A stretch of 64,000 nt of DNA from Chloracidobacterium sp. N (GCF_018304765.1 NZ_CP072642.1:1099501-1163500); one strand, 5' to 3'. Positions 9,261 to 18,695 are shown, counted from the first letter of the stretch. The notes: generated by a model from the sequence alone, not told the origin. Made by a program: numbers and translations.

Positions 9261-9299
9261 GGAAGTGCCTCGTGAACAGATTTGCGGAGGATATAGCAC

Positions 9300-9315
9300 G
9301 CACCCAGTTGGGTGC
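9300..9315. promoter_or_regulatory. palindrome upstream of rmlB
   Basis: GCACCCA-GT-TGGGTGC is a perfect inverted repeat with 7-bp arms and a 2-bp centre, 40 to 55 bases upstream of the rmlB ATG in the 314-base divergent region shared with the cytochrome-assembly gene. It could be an operator for rmlB; I recognise no known binding consensus. The remainder of 9261-9574 holds the promoter noted at 9429-9456 and nothing else I can support. Confidence 0.35.
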
Positions 9316-9428
9316 ACAGTTTTGCGGCCAAAGGCGGACAAGTCCGCGCGCGGCCGTCCGGGCCGCCGGCAGGGGTGGTGTCCGTGCCAGGCATGAAGTA
9401 AGAGAAGGAAAAGGGGGCCGCCACGTGT

Positions 9429-9456
9429 TGCCCCTCCGGCCGGCGCTCGGTATAGT
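9429..9456 (+). promoter_or_regulatory. candidate promoter for the cytochrome c assembly gene
   Basis: TTGCCC (9429-9434), a 16-bp spacer and TATAGT (9451-9456) face the gene at 9575, which would leave an untranslated leader of about 110 bases. The -10 is good and the -35 is moderate. Confidence 0.35.
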
Positions 9457-9574
9457 TTCACACGTTTAGCCACGACCGCCGCGTGGCGCTGTCCGTCCGG
9501 TACCTGTTGGTTGCCCTGCGCCCGCTCCCCCCGACGGCAAAGCCTGCGTATGTTTCACCCACCGAGGATTCGCA

Positions 9575-11206
9575 ATGTCAACTGATGCACTCAAACTGGA
9601 GTCGTCCCTGACTTCTTCGCCCTCATCGCCGGAAGCCAGGGCATCAACCTGGCCGCGCAGTCTGCTGTTTGTCGTTCCCATTCTGGCGGCTACCGCTTTG
9701 GTTCTGGTGCGCGCCTCCGGGACGGCCCCGACCGTGCTCAGGGAAGGGAATCTCACGGTGTTGGCGCTGCTTGCCTACCTGGGGGCGACAGCGGCCTTCG
9801 TCATGTGGATGCTGGGACGCGAGTCGCTGCTTCAGCGCATTGGCATCGGCACGATGGCCTTTGGCTACGTCATGAACCTTGCCGCGTGGGGCATCCGGTG
9901 GATTGAGTACATCGAGTTTGAGAAGACCAAGCCGGCGATGCAGGCCATCTGGCACACGCTGCCGCTGATGGAAAAGATTACGCACACCTATCCGCTCAAC
10001 AACCTCTACGACATCGGCCTGGCTTTTACGGGCTTTGCGGTACTTTCCAGTCTCATCCTGACCACGCAGGACAAATACCGTTTCATCGGCGCCATGACGA
10101 TGCCGCTGGCGGCGCTGACGCTGACGCTCGTCGTCTTTCTGGGCAGCGAAGTGACCACGTTGCAGCCCATTTTGCGCAGCTACTGGCGTCCGATTCACGT
10201 CAGCATTGCGGCCATCAGCTATGGCGTCTGTCTCGTCAGCTTTGGTATCGCGCTGCTGTATCTGCTCAAGGATGGAGTGCGGGTCGAAAGCACGGCGTTG
10301 TGCGTGGCAATCTTCGGGCTTGTCACCTACGCCACGATTGGCGACTTCAAGGTGCTGACGACCGGCACGTACGGGTTGGGTGTCCGCTGGATGGGCAGCG
10401 GTCTCAACCTGTCCGGCGGCGGCGCGCTGCGGGCGACACTGCCCGGTGTGGGCACGCTCATGCAGCTTGGCTGGCTGGTGTATGCCGCCGCCGGCATCGC
10501 GCTGGCGGTCTATTTCTTCCGCAATGACCAACTGGCGCGGCAGTGGGGCAATCGCCTCATGGTGGCGGCGCTCATCGTGCAGGTACTCATCTTTGGCGCC
10601 ATTTTCTACCGGATGAAGTCGCCGATGGACATCAACGCGGCCATTCATCCGGGGCAGCATCAGGCGTTTGGGGCCTGGCTGGCGAAGCGTTCCGACATTG
10701 ACCCGGCGACGCTCGCCCCACAGCAGCTTCAGGCGGAAGGCGCGCGCTGGCTGAACCAGAATGCCAGTGCCCTGGAAATCAGCTTCAACTCGAATCCGGT
10801 CGAGCTGGCGACCATTCTCACCCTCATTGCCTGTACGGTTTTTGTCGTCCTGTTTGCCTGGCGCGGCGCGGCGATGCTCGAAAAACTGCCGAATCTCGAT
10901 ACGCTCGACGATCTGACCTACAAGACGGTTTCGGTTGCTTTTCCGCTGCTGCTGATGATGCTGGTGACGGGTGCGGTCTGGGCGAATGAGTCGTGGGGGA
11001 CGTACTGGAGCTGGGACCCGAAGGAAACCTGGGCGCTTGTGACCTGGCTGGCCTATGCGGGGTATCTCCACACGCGGATCGTGCACGGGTGGAAGGGACG
11101 CACGTCGGCTTACTTTGCCGTTCTGGGCTTTATCTTCGTGCTGTTCACCTACCTGGGCGTGAGTTTCCTGTTGCCAGGGCTGCATTCCTACGCCGGCGTG
11201 GACTAA
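9575..11206 (+). CDS. ccsA: CcsA/ResC-type cytochrome c biogenesis protein (heme handler)
   Basis: A 543-residue polytopic membrane protein of system II cytochrome c maturation, which carries heme to the outer face and, with CcsB/ResB, attaches it to CXXCH motifs of apocytochromes. The heme-binding Trp-rich segment lies near residues 472-490 (SWGTYWSWDPKETWALVTWL), followed by conserved His residues in YLHTRIVHGWKG and the C-terminal signature LPGLHSYAGVD. It is longer than the usual 320-400 residues, mainly through extra N-terminal membrane segments and a loop near residues 270-400. No ResB partner is adjacent. It converges on prmA with 75 bases between. Confidence 0.88.
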   Translation: MSTDALKLESSLTSSPSSPEARASTWPRSLLFVVPILAATALVLVRASGTAPTVLREGNLTVLALLAYLGATAAFVMWMLGRESLLQRIGIGTMAFGYVMNLAAWGIRWIEYIEFEKTKPAMQAIWHTLPLMEKITHTYPLNNLYDIGLAFTGFAVLSSLILTTQDKYRFIGAMTMPLAALTLTLVVFLGSEVTTLQPILRSYWRPIHVSIAAISYGVCLVSFGIALLYLLKDGVRVESTALCVAIFGLVTYATIGDFKVLTTGTYGLGVRWMGSGLNLSGGGALRATLPGVGTLMQLGWLVYAAAGIALAVYFFRNDQLARQWGNRLMVAALIVQVLIFGAIFYRMKSPMDINAAIHPGQHQAFGAWLAKRSDIDPATLAPQQLQAEGARWLNQNASALEISFNSNPVELATILTLIACTVFVVLFAWRGAAMLEKLPNLDTLDDLTYKTVSVAFPLLLMMLVTGAVWANESWGTYWSWDPKETWALVTWLAYAGYLHTRIVHGWKGRTSAYFAVLGFIFVLFTYLGVSFLLPGLHSYAGVD

Positions 11207-11281
11207 GCCCAACCGGTCAGTTCTTCGCACAGCAGCCCAAAGCGGCCGTCCGTCCACTTCGGGCAGGCTGCCTTGGGCGCG

Positions 11282-12181
11282 TTATGCTGGCGTGTCACCA
11301 GGGCGGCGCTGGGCCAGAGCGGCCCACCATTCGCCGTCGGTCTGCGTCTGCCGCAGGTCAAGCCCGGCGGCCGTCAGGGCTGCCGCTACGCCGGCCTGGC
11401 GCTCGCTGAGAATGCCGGCCGCGATGAGGTGCCCCTGCGGACGCAGAACACGCGCCAAATCCGATGCCAGCGCCGTGATGACTTCGGCGGTCAGATTGGC
11501 CAGCACCAGGTCGAAATAGCCGTCCGGGTAGGCGGTGACGCTCCCGACGTGCGTCTGAAGGCGCCCGCCAACGCCGTTGTCCTGGGCATTGACCGCCGCA
11601 ATGGCGACGGCATCGGGGTCGGTATCGCAGGCGCTGCACACCGCGTCGGGAAACCGCTTTGCCGCTGCAATAGCCAGAATGCCGGTCCCGGTGCCCACAT
11701 CGAGCAACCGCTCCGGTGTTGTGGGGAGCTGTTCAAGCAGCGTCAGACAGGCCCGGGTCGTGGCGTGCGTGCCGGTGCCAAAGGCCATGCCGGGTTCAAT
11801 GACAAGAGGCAGGCGGCCCTGCCATTCGGGATTGGCTGCGGCTTCAGCGCGTTGCCAGGGTGGAACGATGAGCCACCGTTGTCCAACAGGCTGAACCCTC
11901 CAGTCGGCTTTCCACTTCACCAGCCAGTCTTCATGCGGACGGCGCTCGATGGCGAAATCCCGGAGATGCCCTTCGTGGTCGTCAAATGCCGCCAGTGTGT
12001 GTTCGAGCGCCGCCAGCAGGTTTTCGGCCGCCGGGGCTTCCGGGAAGTAGGCGCGCAGGGTGGTGCTGGTGTCCGTCTCGGCGACGGTTTCGAGACCCTG
12101 GGCGCCAGCCTGCCAGAAGGTCTCGCCAATGGCTTCAGCGGTGTGGGCCGGGACGGTGACGTGAACGATATGGAAGTCCAT
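11282..12181 (-). CDS. prmA: ribosomal protein L11 methyltransferase
   Basis: A 299-residue cytosolic SAM-dependent enzyme that trimethylates ribosomal protein L11. The central motifs PGMAFGTGTHATTR and LLDVGTGTGILAIAAAKR (SAM loop) and the later DLVLANLTAEVI are the PrmA signature. The ATG at 12181 gives an N-terminal domain of the expected length (MDFHIVHVTVP); the longer open frame adds an unrelated 18 residues. Gene order on this strand is plsC, era, prmA; the 108-base gap to era may hold a separate promoter. Confidence 0.93.
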   Translation of the reverse strand: MDFHIVHVTVPAHTAEAIGETFWQAGAQGLETVAETDTSTTLRAYFPEAPAAENLLAALEHTLAAFDDHEGHLRDFAIERRPHEDWLVKWKADWRVQPVGQRWLIVPPWQRAEAAANPEWQGRLPLVIEPGMAFGTGTHATTRACLTLLEQLPTTPERLLDVGTGTGILAIAAAKRFPDAVCSACDTDPDAVAIAAVNAQDNGVGGRLQTHVGSVTAYPDGYFDLVLANLTAEVITALASDLARVLRPQGHLIAAGILSERQAGVAAALTAAGLDLRQTQTDGEWWAALAQRRPGDTPA

Positions 12182-12289
12182 ACTCGAATCCGGTAAGGGG
12201 CCAGTGACGCCCCGGAGAAAACGCCGGTTGCCCACGGGAAGCCGGAACCGACCACAACACGGTCAGCCGCACATCCTGGCGCAGGCAGC

Positions 12290-13246
12290 CTAGCGAATCC
12301 CCAGCTCGTCGAGGCGGCGTTCGTTGTTGCGCCAGTGTGGCTCGACCTTGACGAAGATTTCGAGAAAAACGTGGCGGCCCAGCATGGTCTCGATTTCGGT
12401 GCGGGCGGCGGCGGCCATATCCCGCAGGCGCAGGCCGCCGCGCCCCAGGACAATGGCGCGTTGTGACTGCCGTTCCACAAGGATGACACAGGCCAGGTGA
12501 AGGCTGCCGTCTTCCCGCTCCTCCCACTTTTCGACAGCCACCGCCACGACGAAAGGCAGTTCGTCGGAAAGCTGCCGGAGCAGTTGTTCGCGCAGAAATT
12601 CCGCGACGAGGGTGCGCTCGGTCTGATCCGTCAGATCGTCTTCGGCAAAGGGCGGCGGCGCGACGGGGAGATGGTCCAGCAGGCGGTGCAGGAAAACGTC
12701 TGTTCCTTCGCCCGTGAGCGCCGAGATGGGAATGTAATCCAGAAAATCGTGTTCGTGGCGATAGAAGTCAATCAGCGTCAGCAGCCTGCTTTTGTCGCCG
12801 AGCCGGTCAATCTTGTTGAGCGCCAGCAGCGCCGGGCGTCCCGACTGTTTGACAAGGTTGAGCACAAACCGGTCGCCGTTGCCCGTGGAGACGGAGGCAT
12901 CGCGCAGAAGCACGACGATGTCCACCGTCGCCAGCGCGTCAAGGACAGCCTGCATCATCCGTTTGTTGAGCCGGTAGCCCGGCTTGTGGACGCCGGGCGT
13001 ATCCACAAACACGATTTGCCCTTCCGGGCGCGTGACGATGCCCAGGATACGGGTGCGGGTCGTCTGGGGCTTGTCGGAGACCGCCGCGATTTTCTCTCCA
13101 ACCAGGTAGTTGATGAGCGTGGATTTGCCGGCATTGGGGCGCCCGATGAAGGCGACGAAGCCGCTGCGGAGGGCAGGCGAAGCCGGAGACTCCGGTGCAG
13201 ACTCCGTGGCAGGTATCAGCGGGGCATTGGAAACTTCGTGCTCCAT
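12290..13246 (-). CDS. era: GTPase Era
   Basis: A 318-residue GTPase needed for 16S rRNA 3'-end maturation and small-subunit assembly. G1 GRPNAGKST, G3 DTPG and G4 NKID are clear, with the switch region KPQTTRTRILGI. A C-terminal KH domain follows, ending in the typical VKVEPHWRNNERRLDELG. About 30 residues precede the G domain, more than in E. coli, rich in Pro, Ala and Ser. I used the ATG at 13246; the longer frame begins with TTG. Confidence 0.96.
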   Translation of the reverse strand: MEHEVSNAPLIPATESAPESPASPALRSGFVAFIGRPNAGKSTLINYLVGEKIAAVSDKPQTTRTRILGIVTRPEGQIVFVDTPGVHKPGYRLNKRMMQAVLDALATVDIVVLLRDASVSTGNGDRFVLNLVKQSGRPALLALNKIDRLGDKSRLLTLIDFYRHEHDFLDYIPISALTGEGTDVFLHRLLDHLPVAPPPFAEDDLTDQTERTLVAEFLREQLLRQLSDELPFVVAVAVEKWEEREDGSLHLACVILVERQSQRAIVLGRGGLRLRDMAAAARTEIETMLGRHVFLEIFVKVEPHWRNNERRLDELGIR

Positions 13247-13296
13247 GGAATTCAAGGTGCTGTCGTCGCCGCAGAATGCGGACTGCTGGAGAAACG

Positions 13297-14064
13297 TTAC
13301 TGCGAGGGGCCTGATTCCGAGGCCGGTCGGGTGATACTGCCCGGCACGAGACTTTCCGCCGCGGCTTTCAGTTCATCGAACATCACCCGTACCCGCTGCC
13401 AGCAGGCCGTGGCAAATTGTTCTTTCGTCGGAAAATCGGTGGGCAGCAGCGGTTGGCCGTACTTGATCCAGACCCGCGTCGTGAGCTGTTCAATAATTTT
13501 TTCCGAGCCGAAAATGGCAATCGGGACGACAGCGATGTTTTCCTGCCAGGCCGTCCAGATGAGGCCCCAGTGCGGTTCGGGCTTGGGTTCGCCGGTTTTG
13601 CTGCGGGTGCCTTCGGGAAACAGGTAAATCGAGCTGACTTCGCGGATACGCCGGATGGCGTCGCGCTGGACGCGCTTGCGGTCTTCCGGGTCGGCCCGGT
13701 CGAACAGCAGGTTGCCGCCAATGTTGCCGGCAAAGGCAATGATGGGAACGCGCAGCACTTCCTTTTTGCCGATGAAGGGATAGGGACTCAGCGAGAGCAG
13801 CAGTGGCGTATCGGCCAGACTCAGGTGGTTGCTGATGAACAGGTGATTGCGCGTCAGCGGCCCACGGGTGTGCTCGTGGCCTTCGGCCGTCAGCCGCACC
13901 CCGAAAACCCACCGCAGCAGGTAGGAAAAGAACTTGAACGGGTACGTCATGATGCGCGTCCGCATGGGTTGCCGGAAGGGAAGGGCAATCCAGGCCGGAA
14001 CGAGCAGAATCAGTGCCGCCAGAAGAAGGGTTGCTGCCAGGCGTAACCCGGTGATGATCTTCAT
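13297..14064 (-). CDS. plsC: 1-acylglycerol-3-phosphate acyltransferase
   Basis: A 255-residue membrane-anchored acyltransferase of the PlsC family, making phosphatidic acid from lysophosphatidate. One N-terminal hydrophobic segment (residues 8-30) precedes the catalytic NHLSLADTP, a variant of the NHxxxxD box, and FPEGTRSKTGE for acceptor binding. It starts 9 bases after the surE stop and is followed by era after 50 bases, so surE, plsC and era are probably cotranscribed. Confidence 0.9.
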   Translation of the reverse strand: MKIITGLRLAATLLLAALILLVPAWIALPFRQPMRTRIMTYPFKFFSYLLRWVFGVRLTAEGHEHTRGPLTRNHLFISNHLSLADTPLLLSLSPYPFIGKKEVLRVPIIAFAGNIGGNLLFDRADPEDRKRVQRDAIRRIREVSSIYLFPEGTRSKTGEPKPEPHWGLIWTAWQENIAVVPIAIFGSEKIIEQLTTRVWIKYGQPLLPTDFPTKEQFATACWQRVRVMFDELKAAAESLVPGSITRPASESGPSQ

Positions 14065-14073
14065 ACTTTTCCT

Positions 14074-14829
14074 TCAGAGGTTTTCGGTTTCCCAGCTCTT
14101 GAGGTGTGCCAGGGCGCTGCGGTCGGTGAGGTCATTGCGCAGGGGGGTGATCGCCACCAACCCTTCGGCAATGGCCGTGTAGTCCACGTCCGGCGCTTCG
14201 TCGCGTCCGTCGGCTTCCGTACCAATCCAGTAGTAGGGCCGTCCGCGTGGGTCAAACCGTTCCTCGATGTTGGTACAAAGCAGCTTGGTTCCGGTCCGCG
14301 TGAACCGGTAGCCGCGAATCGGCCCTGGCGGAATGTTGACATTCAGCAGGGTGTGTTTGGGAAGGCCGGCCTGCAGGACTTTGCGGGTCAGGCGGGCAGC
14401 AAAGGGCGCTGCGTGGGTGTAATCAAACTCTGTCCGCGAAACGAGCGAGAAAGCAAGGCTTGGGATGCCATTGACTGCACCTTCGAGCGCCCCAGCCACA
14501 GTGCCGGAATAGGTGACACTGTCACCCAGATTGGCGCCGCGATTGATGCCGGAAACGACGATGTCCGGGCGGGGCTGGCCCTTCAGAAGCCAGTGCAGCG
14601 CCAGCACGATGCAGTCCGTCGGCGTGCCTTCCACGGCATACCATCCGTCCCGCTCGCGCTGTTTGCGAATGCGGAGTGGGCGCCCCAGCGTCACCGAGCG
14701 GGAGCAACCGCTGTGTTCGCTGGCCGGGGCAACGACCATGACTTCGCCCAGGGGCTGAAGCTGCTCAACCAGCGCGCGCAGCCCGGAGGCATAGATGCTG
14801 TCGTCATTCGTGACCAAAATGAGTGGCAT
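14074..14829 (-). CDS. surE: 5'-nucleotidase SurE
   Basis: A 251-residue metal-dependent nucleotidase of the SurE family, acting on nucleoside 5'- and 3'-monophosphates. The N-terminus MPLILVTNDDSIYASGLRAL carries the metal-binding Asp pair. The sequence VAPASEHSG and the segment VSGINRGANLGDSVTYSGTV supply the remaining metal and phosphate ligands. The ATG at 14829 sets the NDD motif at the usual position; the longer frame runs into the tRNA gene and is not used. It is the first gene of a likely surE-plsC-era unit, starting 58 bases downstream of the tRNA-Pro terminator. Confidence 0.95.
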   Translation of the reverse strand: MPLILVTNDDSIYASGLRALVEQLQPLGEVMVVAPASEHSGCSRSVTLGRPLRIRKQRERDGWYAVEGTPTDCIVLALHWLLKGQPRPDIVVSGINRGANLGDSVTYSGTVAGALEGAVNGIPSLAFSLVSRTEFDYTHAAPFAARLTRKVLQAGLPKHTLLNVNIPPGPIRGYRFTRTGTKLLCTNIEERFDPRGRPYYWIGTEADGRDEAPDVDYTAIAEGLVAITPLRNDLTDRSALAHLKSWETENL

Positions 14830-14886
14830 GGCGTAGTCAATAGCGCAACTCGGTAACTGTGCCAAGTGTGTTTGGCACTGTGACAA

Positions 14887-14921
14887 AGCAAAACGGCGAG
14901 GCGGGAAGTCCCGTCTCGCCG
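14887..14921 (-). terminator. intrinsic terminator of tRNA-Pro
   Basis: On the minus strand a 13-bp stem (14909-14921 pairing with 14894-14906, one G-T wobble, 2-base loop) is followed directly by TTTTGCTTTG. It starts 9 bases past the CCA end of the tRNA gene, so it ends that transcript ahead of surE. Confidence 0.8.
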
Positions 14922-14930
14922 TGTGAAACG

Positions 14931-15007
14931 TGGTCGGGATGACTGGATTTGAACCAGCGACCTCACGCACCCCAAGCGTGCGCGCTACCAGGCTGCGCCA
15001 CATCCCG
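14931..15007 (-). tRNA. tRNA-Pro(GGG)
   Basis: A complete cloverleaf on the minus strand: 7-bp acceptor stem CGGGATG/CATCCCG, D stem GCGC/GCGC, anticodon stem CACGC/GCGTG around the loop TTGGGGT (anticodon GGG), and T arm GCTGG-TTCAAAT-CCAGT. The 3' CCA is encoded (plus-strand TGG at 14931-14933) after discriminator A. The leading CGGGATGTGGCGCAGCCTGG is typical of proline tRNA. Confidence 0.95.
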
Positions 15008-15046
15008 TCAGGCGTGCCGCCATCAGCGACAAGCCGCCATTCAATC

Positions 15047-15064
15047 ACAAGCGACGCCGCTTGT
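15047..15064 (-). other. stem-loop between the kinase gene and tRNA-Pro
   Basis: ACAAGCG-ACGC-CGCTTGT forms a perfect 7-bp stem with a 4-base loop, 35 bases downstream of the kinase stop and upstream of tRNA-Pro. It has no T-tract, so it may be a weak terminator or a processing site. The rest of 15008-15098 shows nothing clear. Confidence 0.35.
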
Positions 15065-15098
15065 CACGCCTTCACTGTCCTTGGTTGGCTTGGTTCTT

Positions 15099-18000
15099 TC
15101 ACTCCGGCAAAATCAACTTTTTGTGGAGTGGTTGCGTGTCAGGGCTGGTGCTGGCGTCAGTCGGCGACCGCACCAGCAATTGGGTTGGCGATCGCTCCAG
15201 CAATGTGTCTTGCGATGCTTCCTGCATCATCTCCTCTTTTTCGGCCGTGTTGGTACGGGAAGGGAAAGACACCCGCCCGGTCGTGGCCGTGACACCCCGG
15301 TAAGGTTGCATCCCGGCCGCCGCCGCGAGACGATTGCCAAACTCGCGCGCCGTCGGACGTTCGTCAGGTGACTTGGCCAGCGCCTGCAGAACCACGTCGG
15401 CCACTTTTGCCGGGATACCTTCCAGCGGCGGCGGGGGCTGCCTGAGGTGTCCGATGATGACGCCCAACGTGCCTTTGCCAGTGGATGGGAAGGGCACCCG
15501 CCCGGTGAGCATCTCGTACAGCACGACTCCGGCGCTATAGACATCCGAGCGCCCATCGTAGGGACGATCATCGAGCCGCTCTGGCGACATGTAGATGGGC
15601 GTTCCCACGACGCCGCCGGTTTCGGTGATCCCGGCCAGCGGGTCGTCGGCGTCCGGCTCCAACAACTTGGCAATGCCGAAATCCACGACCTTGACGACTT
15701 CACCCTCCGGTGTCTGGTGCAGAAAGATGTTGTCCGGTTTGATGTCGCGGTGAATGACCCCGGCCTCATGCGCCGTGGCCAGCACGTCACACACCGGCAG
15801 CATGATGGCGATGCTCCGTTCAACCGGGAGCGCCCCGCAGAGTTTCAGTTCCGTGGCCAGGGAAACGCCCTGGAGCAGTTCCATGGCCAGATAGGCAATG
15901 CCATCCTCCGACACGCCGAAGTCAATCACACTGACCGCATTTGGGTGATTGATGCGGCAGGCCGAAATGCCTTCGCGCCGGAAACGCTCGACACTGGCTG
16001 TCGTGGCGTTTTTGCCGCTGGGACGAAAAATCTTGACAGCCACCGGGCGTTGCAGAGCAACTTGTTCCGCCTGATAGACGACGCCAAACCCGCCCCCGCC
16101 AATCTTTTTCACCAGTCGGTACTTGCCGGCGATGACCGTTCCCGGCAGGACATCCGTCAGGGCGGTGAAAATCGCGTTGGCCTGGCGGTGTAGCTCCAGC
16201 AACGCCTCATTTTTGCGGCCCAGTTCCCGGTTTTTGAGGTTGGCTTCCTGCTGGGCCGCCTGAATTTCCTGGAGTGCGCGTTCCAGCGCCGCATTCTTTT
16301 CGTTGAGCTGCGCCGTACGGACAGCAACCTGTCGCTCCAGTGCAGCCGCCCGGCGCTGGAGCGCCAGGTTGCGCCAGCGAAATCCACCCAGAACCAGCAG
16401 ACTGAGCACCAGCAGCCCCAGCCCACGGGCCCAGAGGGTCTGGTAAAAGAACGGCTTGACCACGAGGGTCGCTGTTGTGCCGGACTCGTTCCACACGCCG
16501 TCGTTGTTGCAGGCCGTGACATGGAACCGGTACGTCCCCGGCGGGAGGTTGGTGTAGTAGGCCGTACGGCGCGTCGCCGCTTCCACCCAGCTTTCGTCAA
16601 AGCCTTCGAGCCGAAAGCGGAAGCGCATCCGTTGGGGCGCCAGAAAGCTGAGCGCCGTGTAGTGAATCTCGAATTTCCCGGTGCCGGGTTCGATGACCAC
16701 CTGGGTCGGCGCCAAAAAGGTTTGTCGTTCCGTGATGACACTTTCGATGACGACGGCCGGCGGCTGGGCGTTGAACGGCAGCCGTTCGGGAGCCAGCAGG
16801 GCAAGTCCGCCGATTGTGGCAAAGGCCAGCCGTCCGTCCCGCAACCGCATGGCGCAGGGTTGGGACGTGCCGTTGCACTGGTTGGCCCCCATACCGTCGC
16901 TGAGATCAAACGTTGTGCAGTTGACCTGGGATTGTGCGCCGGACAAAAAGGCTTCGCGTTCCCGCCGGTCGAGACGGAAGATGCCACGGTTGCAGCTCAT
17001 CCAGAAGTTGTCGGCGGCATCGGGAAGGATGGCAAACACGGTGTCGTCGAAGAGTCCGTCTTTGTGAGTGATCGTCCCAAAACGTCCCTCGCGGTACCAG
17101 GCCAGTCCGCCGCCGGTGCCAATCCACAGTGTGCCATCGGCAGCTTCATGAAGGGCAAAAACCAGATTGCTGGGGAGCCCTTCCTTGACGGTGAAACGGG
17201 TGATGTCCTCACCCTGGACGCGAATCAGACCGCGCCCGTTGGTGCCAATCCACATCGCGTTGTCGCGCAGTTGCGCGATGACGCGAATGTTGCCACCGGT
17301 GATGTTTTCACTCTGGGCGTCAATGGTGCGGATGACTTGCCCCTCCCGCAGAACATTGATCCCGCCGCCGACCGTTCCGACCCAGAGCGTTCCATCCTGT
17401 GCGGCACAGACGGCATAGACGTTGTCGTTGGTGAGGCCGTCGGCCGTTGTGATGGAGCGCCACCGTCCATTGGTGAAACAGAGAATGCCTCCCTGGTTGA
17501 GTCCGAACCAGATACGCCCTTGGGTGTCTTCGGTGATGGACCGGACGCCCAGGGTTTTCATGCCGGTTTCCAGCCCGTAGTGCTTCCACTGTCCTTTTTC
17601 GAGGCAGTCAATGCCAGCTTCATCGAGACCGACCCAGAGCCGGCCCTGGCTGTCCTCCAGGACGACGCGCACATTCGCATCGGTCAGCCCATGGTACGTG
17701 CTCAGGTTGACGATCCTGGCTTCACGCAGGCGGTTGAGACCGCCATTCGTGCCGACCCAGCAACTCCCTTCGTGGTCGCGGCAGATGGCCCGTACGAACC
17801 GGTGCAGAAGCCCATCTTTGGGGGTGCGCCAGTCCCATTGTCCCTGCGAGAAGCGCCCCAGTCCGCCATTTTCGATGCCGATCCAGAGCGCGCCGTCGGT
17901 ATCTTCATACAGGGCATGAACGGCATCATCGGGAAAACCCGTTTGGCGTGCATACTGGGCAAGCACATGTCCTTCGGCATCGAGGTGCAGCAGCCCCTGC

Positions 18001-18695
18001 TGGTTCGTCCCGGCCCACACCGTTCCATCCCGCGCAACGTGCAGGGCAAAAACGATGTCGTTCGGTTTGCCGCCGTTGAGGGAATGATTGTGAAAGACGC
18101 CGTTCCGAAAGGCCGACAGGCCACGCCCGTACGTGCCAATCCAGAGCGTTCCGTCGGGGGCCAGGGCAAGCTGCTGGAGGCTGTCGAGGGGGAGTCCATC
18201 CTTGGTCGTCAGTGTTTGCCACTGGCCTTGATGCCAGCGGGTCAGCCCACGGCTGGTAGCGAACCAGAGCGCACCATCCGGGGTTTGGGCAATGTCCAGC
18301 ACGAAGTCACTGGCCAGTCCCTGTTCCGTGGTCAGGGGTTCAAAAACGCCATCCCGGTAGCGCACGACGCCGCCGCCAAACGTCCCAATCCACAGCGTGC
18401 CGTCGCGGTCCTCAAAGATGCACCGGATGTTATGGTTGCGGAAGGCGGGCGTGGTGCGCTTGTCAAAAGTGGCGAAGCGGACGCCATCGAAGCGCACCAG
18501 ACCTTCGTAGGTGCCAATCCACAGGTAGCCCTGGCGGTCCTGCGCCAGCGCCAGAACGGCGGCCTGTGGCAGTTCATCCCGCCAGGCATCCAGCGTGTAG
18601 TCACGCAGTGAACGGCCCTCGGAGGCCATTCCGAGCGCCCACCACAGGCACACCCAGATACCGATTCCGAACAGATGCGCACTTAATCGGGACAT
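15099..18695 (-). CDS. propeller-sensor / Y_Y_Y / Ser-Thr protein kinase fusion
   Basis: A 1198-residue membrane receptor. After a signal peptide (residues 1-24), about fourteen propeller strands of the two-component-regulator propeller type fill residues 35-620, with repeated cores such as DGTLWIGTFGGGVVRY. A Y_Y_Y domain follows (about 640-745), ending LPPGTYRFHVTACNNDGVWN. Then come one membrane segment (about 750-770), a coiled coil (about 775-850) and a complete kinase domain (about 857-1128): GGGGFGVVY loop, Lys in VAVKIF, HRDIKPDN, DFG and SPERL. The first part is the usual sensor of hybrid histidine kinases; here the output is a Ser/Thr kinase. It probably senses a periplasmic ligand. 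The target is unknown. Confidence 0.88.
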   Translation of the reverse strand: MSRLSAHLFGIGIWVCLWWALGMASEGRSLRDYTLDAWRDELPQAAVLALAQDRQGYLWIGTYEGLVRFDGVRFATFDKRTTPAFRNHNIRCIFEDRDGTLWIGTFGGGVVRYRDGVFEPLTTEQGLASDFVLDIAQTPDGALWFATSRGLTRWHQGQWQTLTTKDGLPLDSLQQLALAPDGTLWIGTYGRGLSAFRNGVFHNHSLNGGKPNDIVFALHVARDGTVWAGTNQQGLLHLDAEGHVLAQYARQTGFPDDAVHALYEDTDGALWIGIENGGLGRFSQGQWDWRTPKDGLLHRFVRAICRDHEGSCWVGTNGGLNRLREARIVNLSTYHGLTDANVRVVLEDSQGRLWVGLDEAGIDCLEKGQWKHYGLETGMKTLGVRSITEDTQGRIWFGLNQGGILCFTNGRWRSITTADGLTNDNVYAVCAAQDGTLWVGTVGGGINVLREGQVIRTIDAQSENITGGNIRVIAQLRDNAMWIGTNGRGLIRVQGEDITRFTVKEGLPSNLVFALHEAADGTLWIGTGGGLAWYREGRFGTITHKDGLFDDTVFAILPDAADNFWMSCNRGIFRLDRREREAFLSGAQSQVNCTTFDLSDGMGANQCNGTSQPCAMRLRDGRLAFATIGGLALLAPERLPFNAQPPAVVIESVITERQTFLAPTQVVIEPGTGKFEIHYTALSFLAPQRMRFRFRLEGFDESWVEAATRRTAYYTNLPPGTYRFHVTACNNDGVWNESGTTATLVVKPFFYQTLWARGLGLLVLSLLVLGGFRWRNLALQRRAAALERQVAVRTAQLNEKNAALERALQEIQAAQQEANLKNRELGRKNEALLELHRQANAIFTALTDVLPGTVIAGKYRLVKKIGGGGFGVVYQAEQVALQRPVAVKIFRPSGKNATTASVERFRREGISACRINHPNAVSVIDFGVSEDGIAYLAMELLQGVSLATELKLCGALPVERSIAIMLPVCDVLATAHEAGVIHRDIKPDNIFLHQTPEGEVVKVVDFGIAKLLEPDADDPLAGITETGGVVGTPIYMSPERLDDRPYDGRSDVYSAGVVLYEMLTGRVPFPSTGKGTLGVIIGHLRQPPPPLEGIPAKVADVVLQALAKSPDERPTAREFGNRLAAAAGMQPYRGVTATTGRVSFPSRTNTAEKEEMMQEASQDTLLERSPTQLLVRSPTDASTSPDTQPLHKKLILPE

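Noticed and set aside
9644-11257. A 537-codon open frame on the minus strand
   Set aside because: It lies opposite the CcsA-type gene, is Arg/Gln/His-rich and shows no domain; the plus-strand product has clear heme-handling motifs.
16521-18611. A 696-codon open frame on the plus strand
   Set aside because: It is antisense to the propeller repeats of the kinase gene, which fully explains the minus strand. Such long antisense frames are expected at this GC content, and its translation matches no family.
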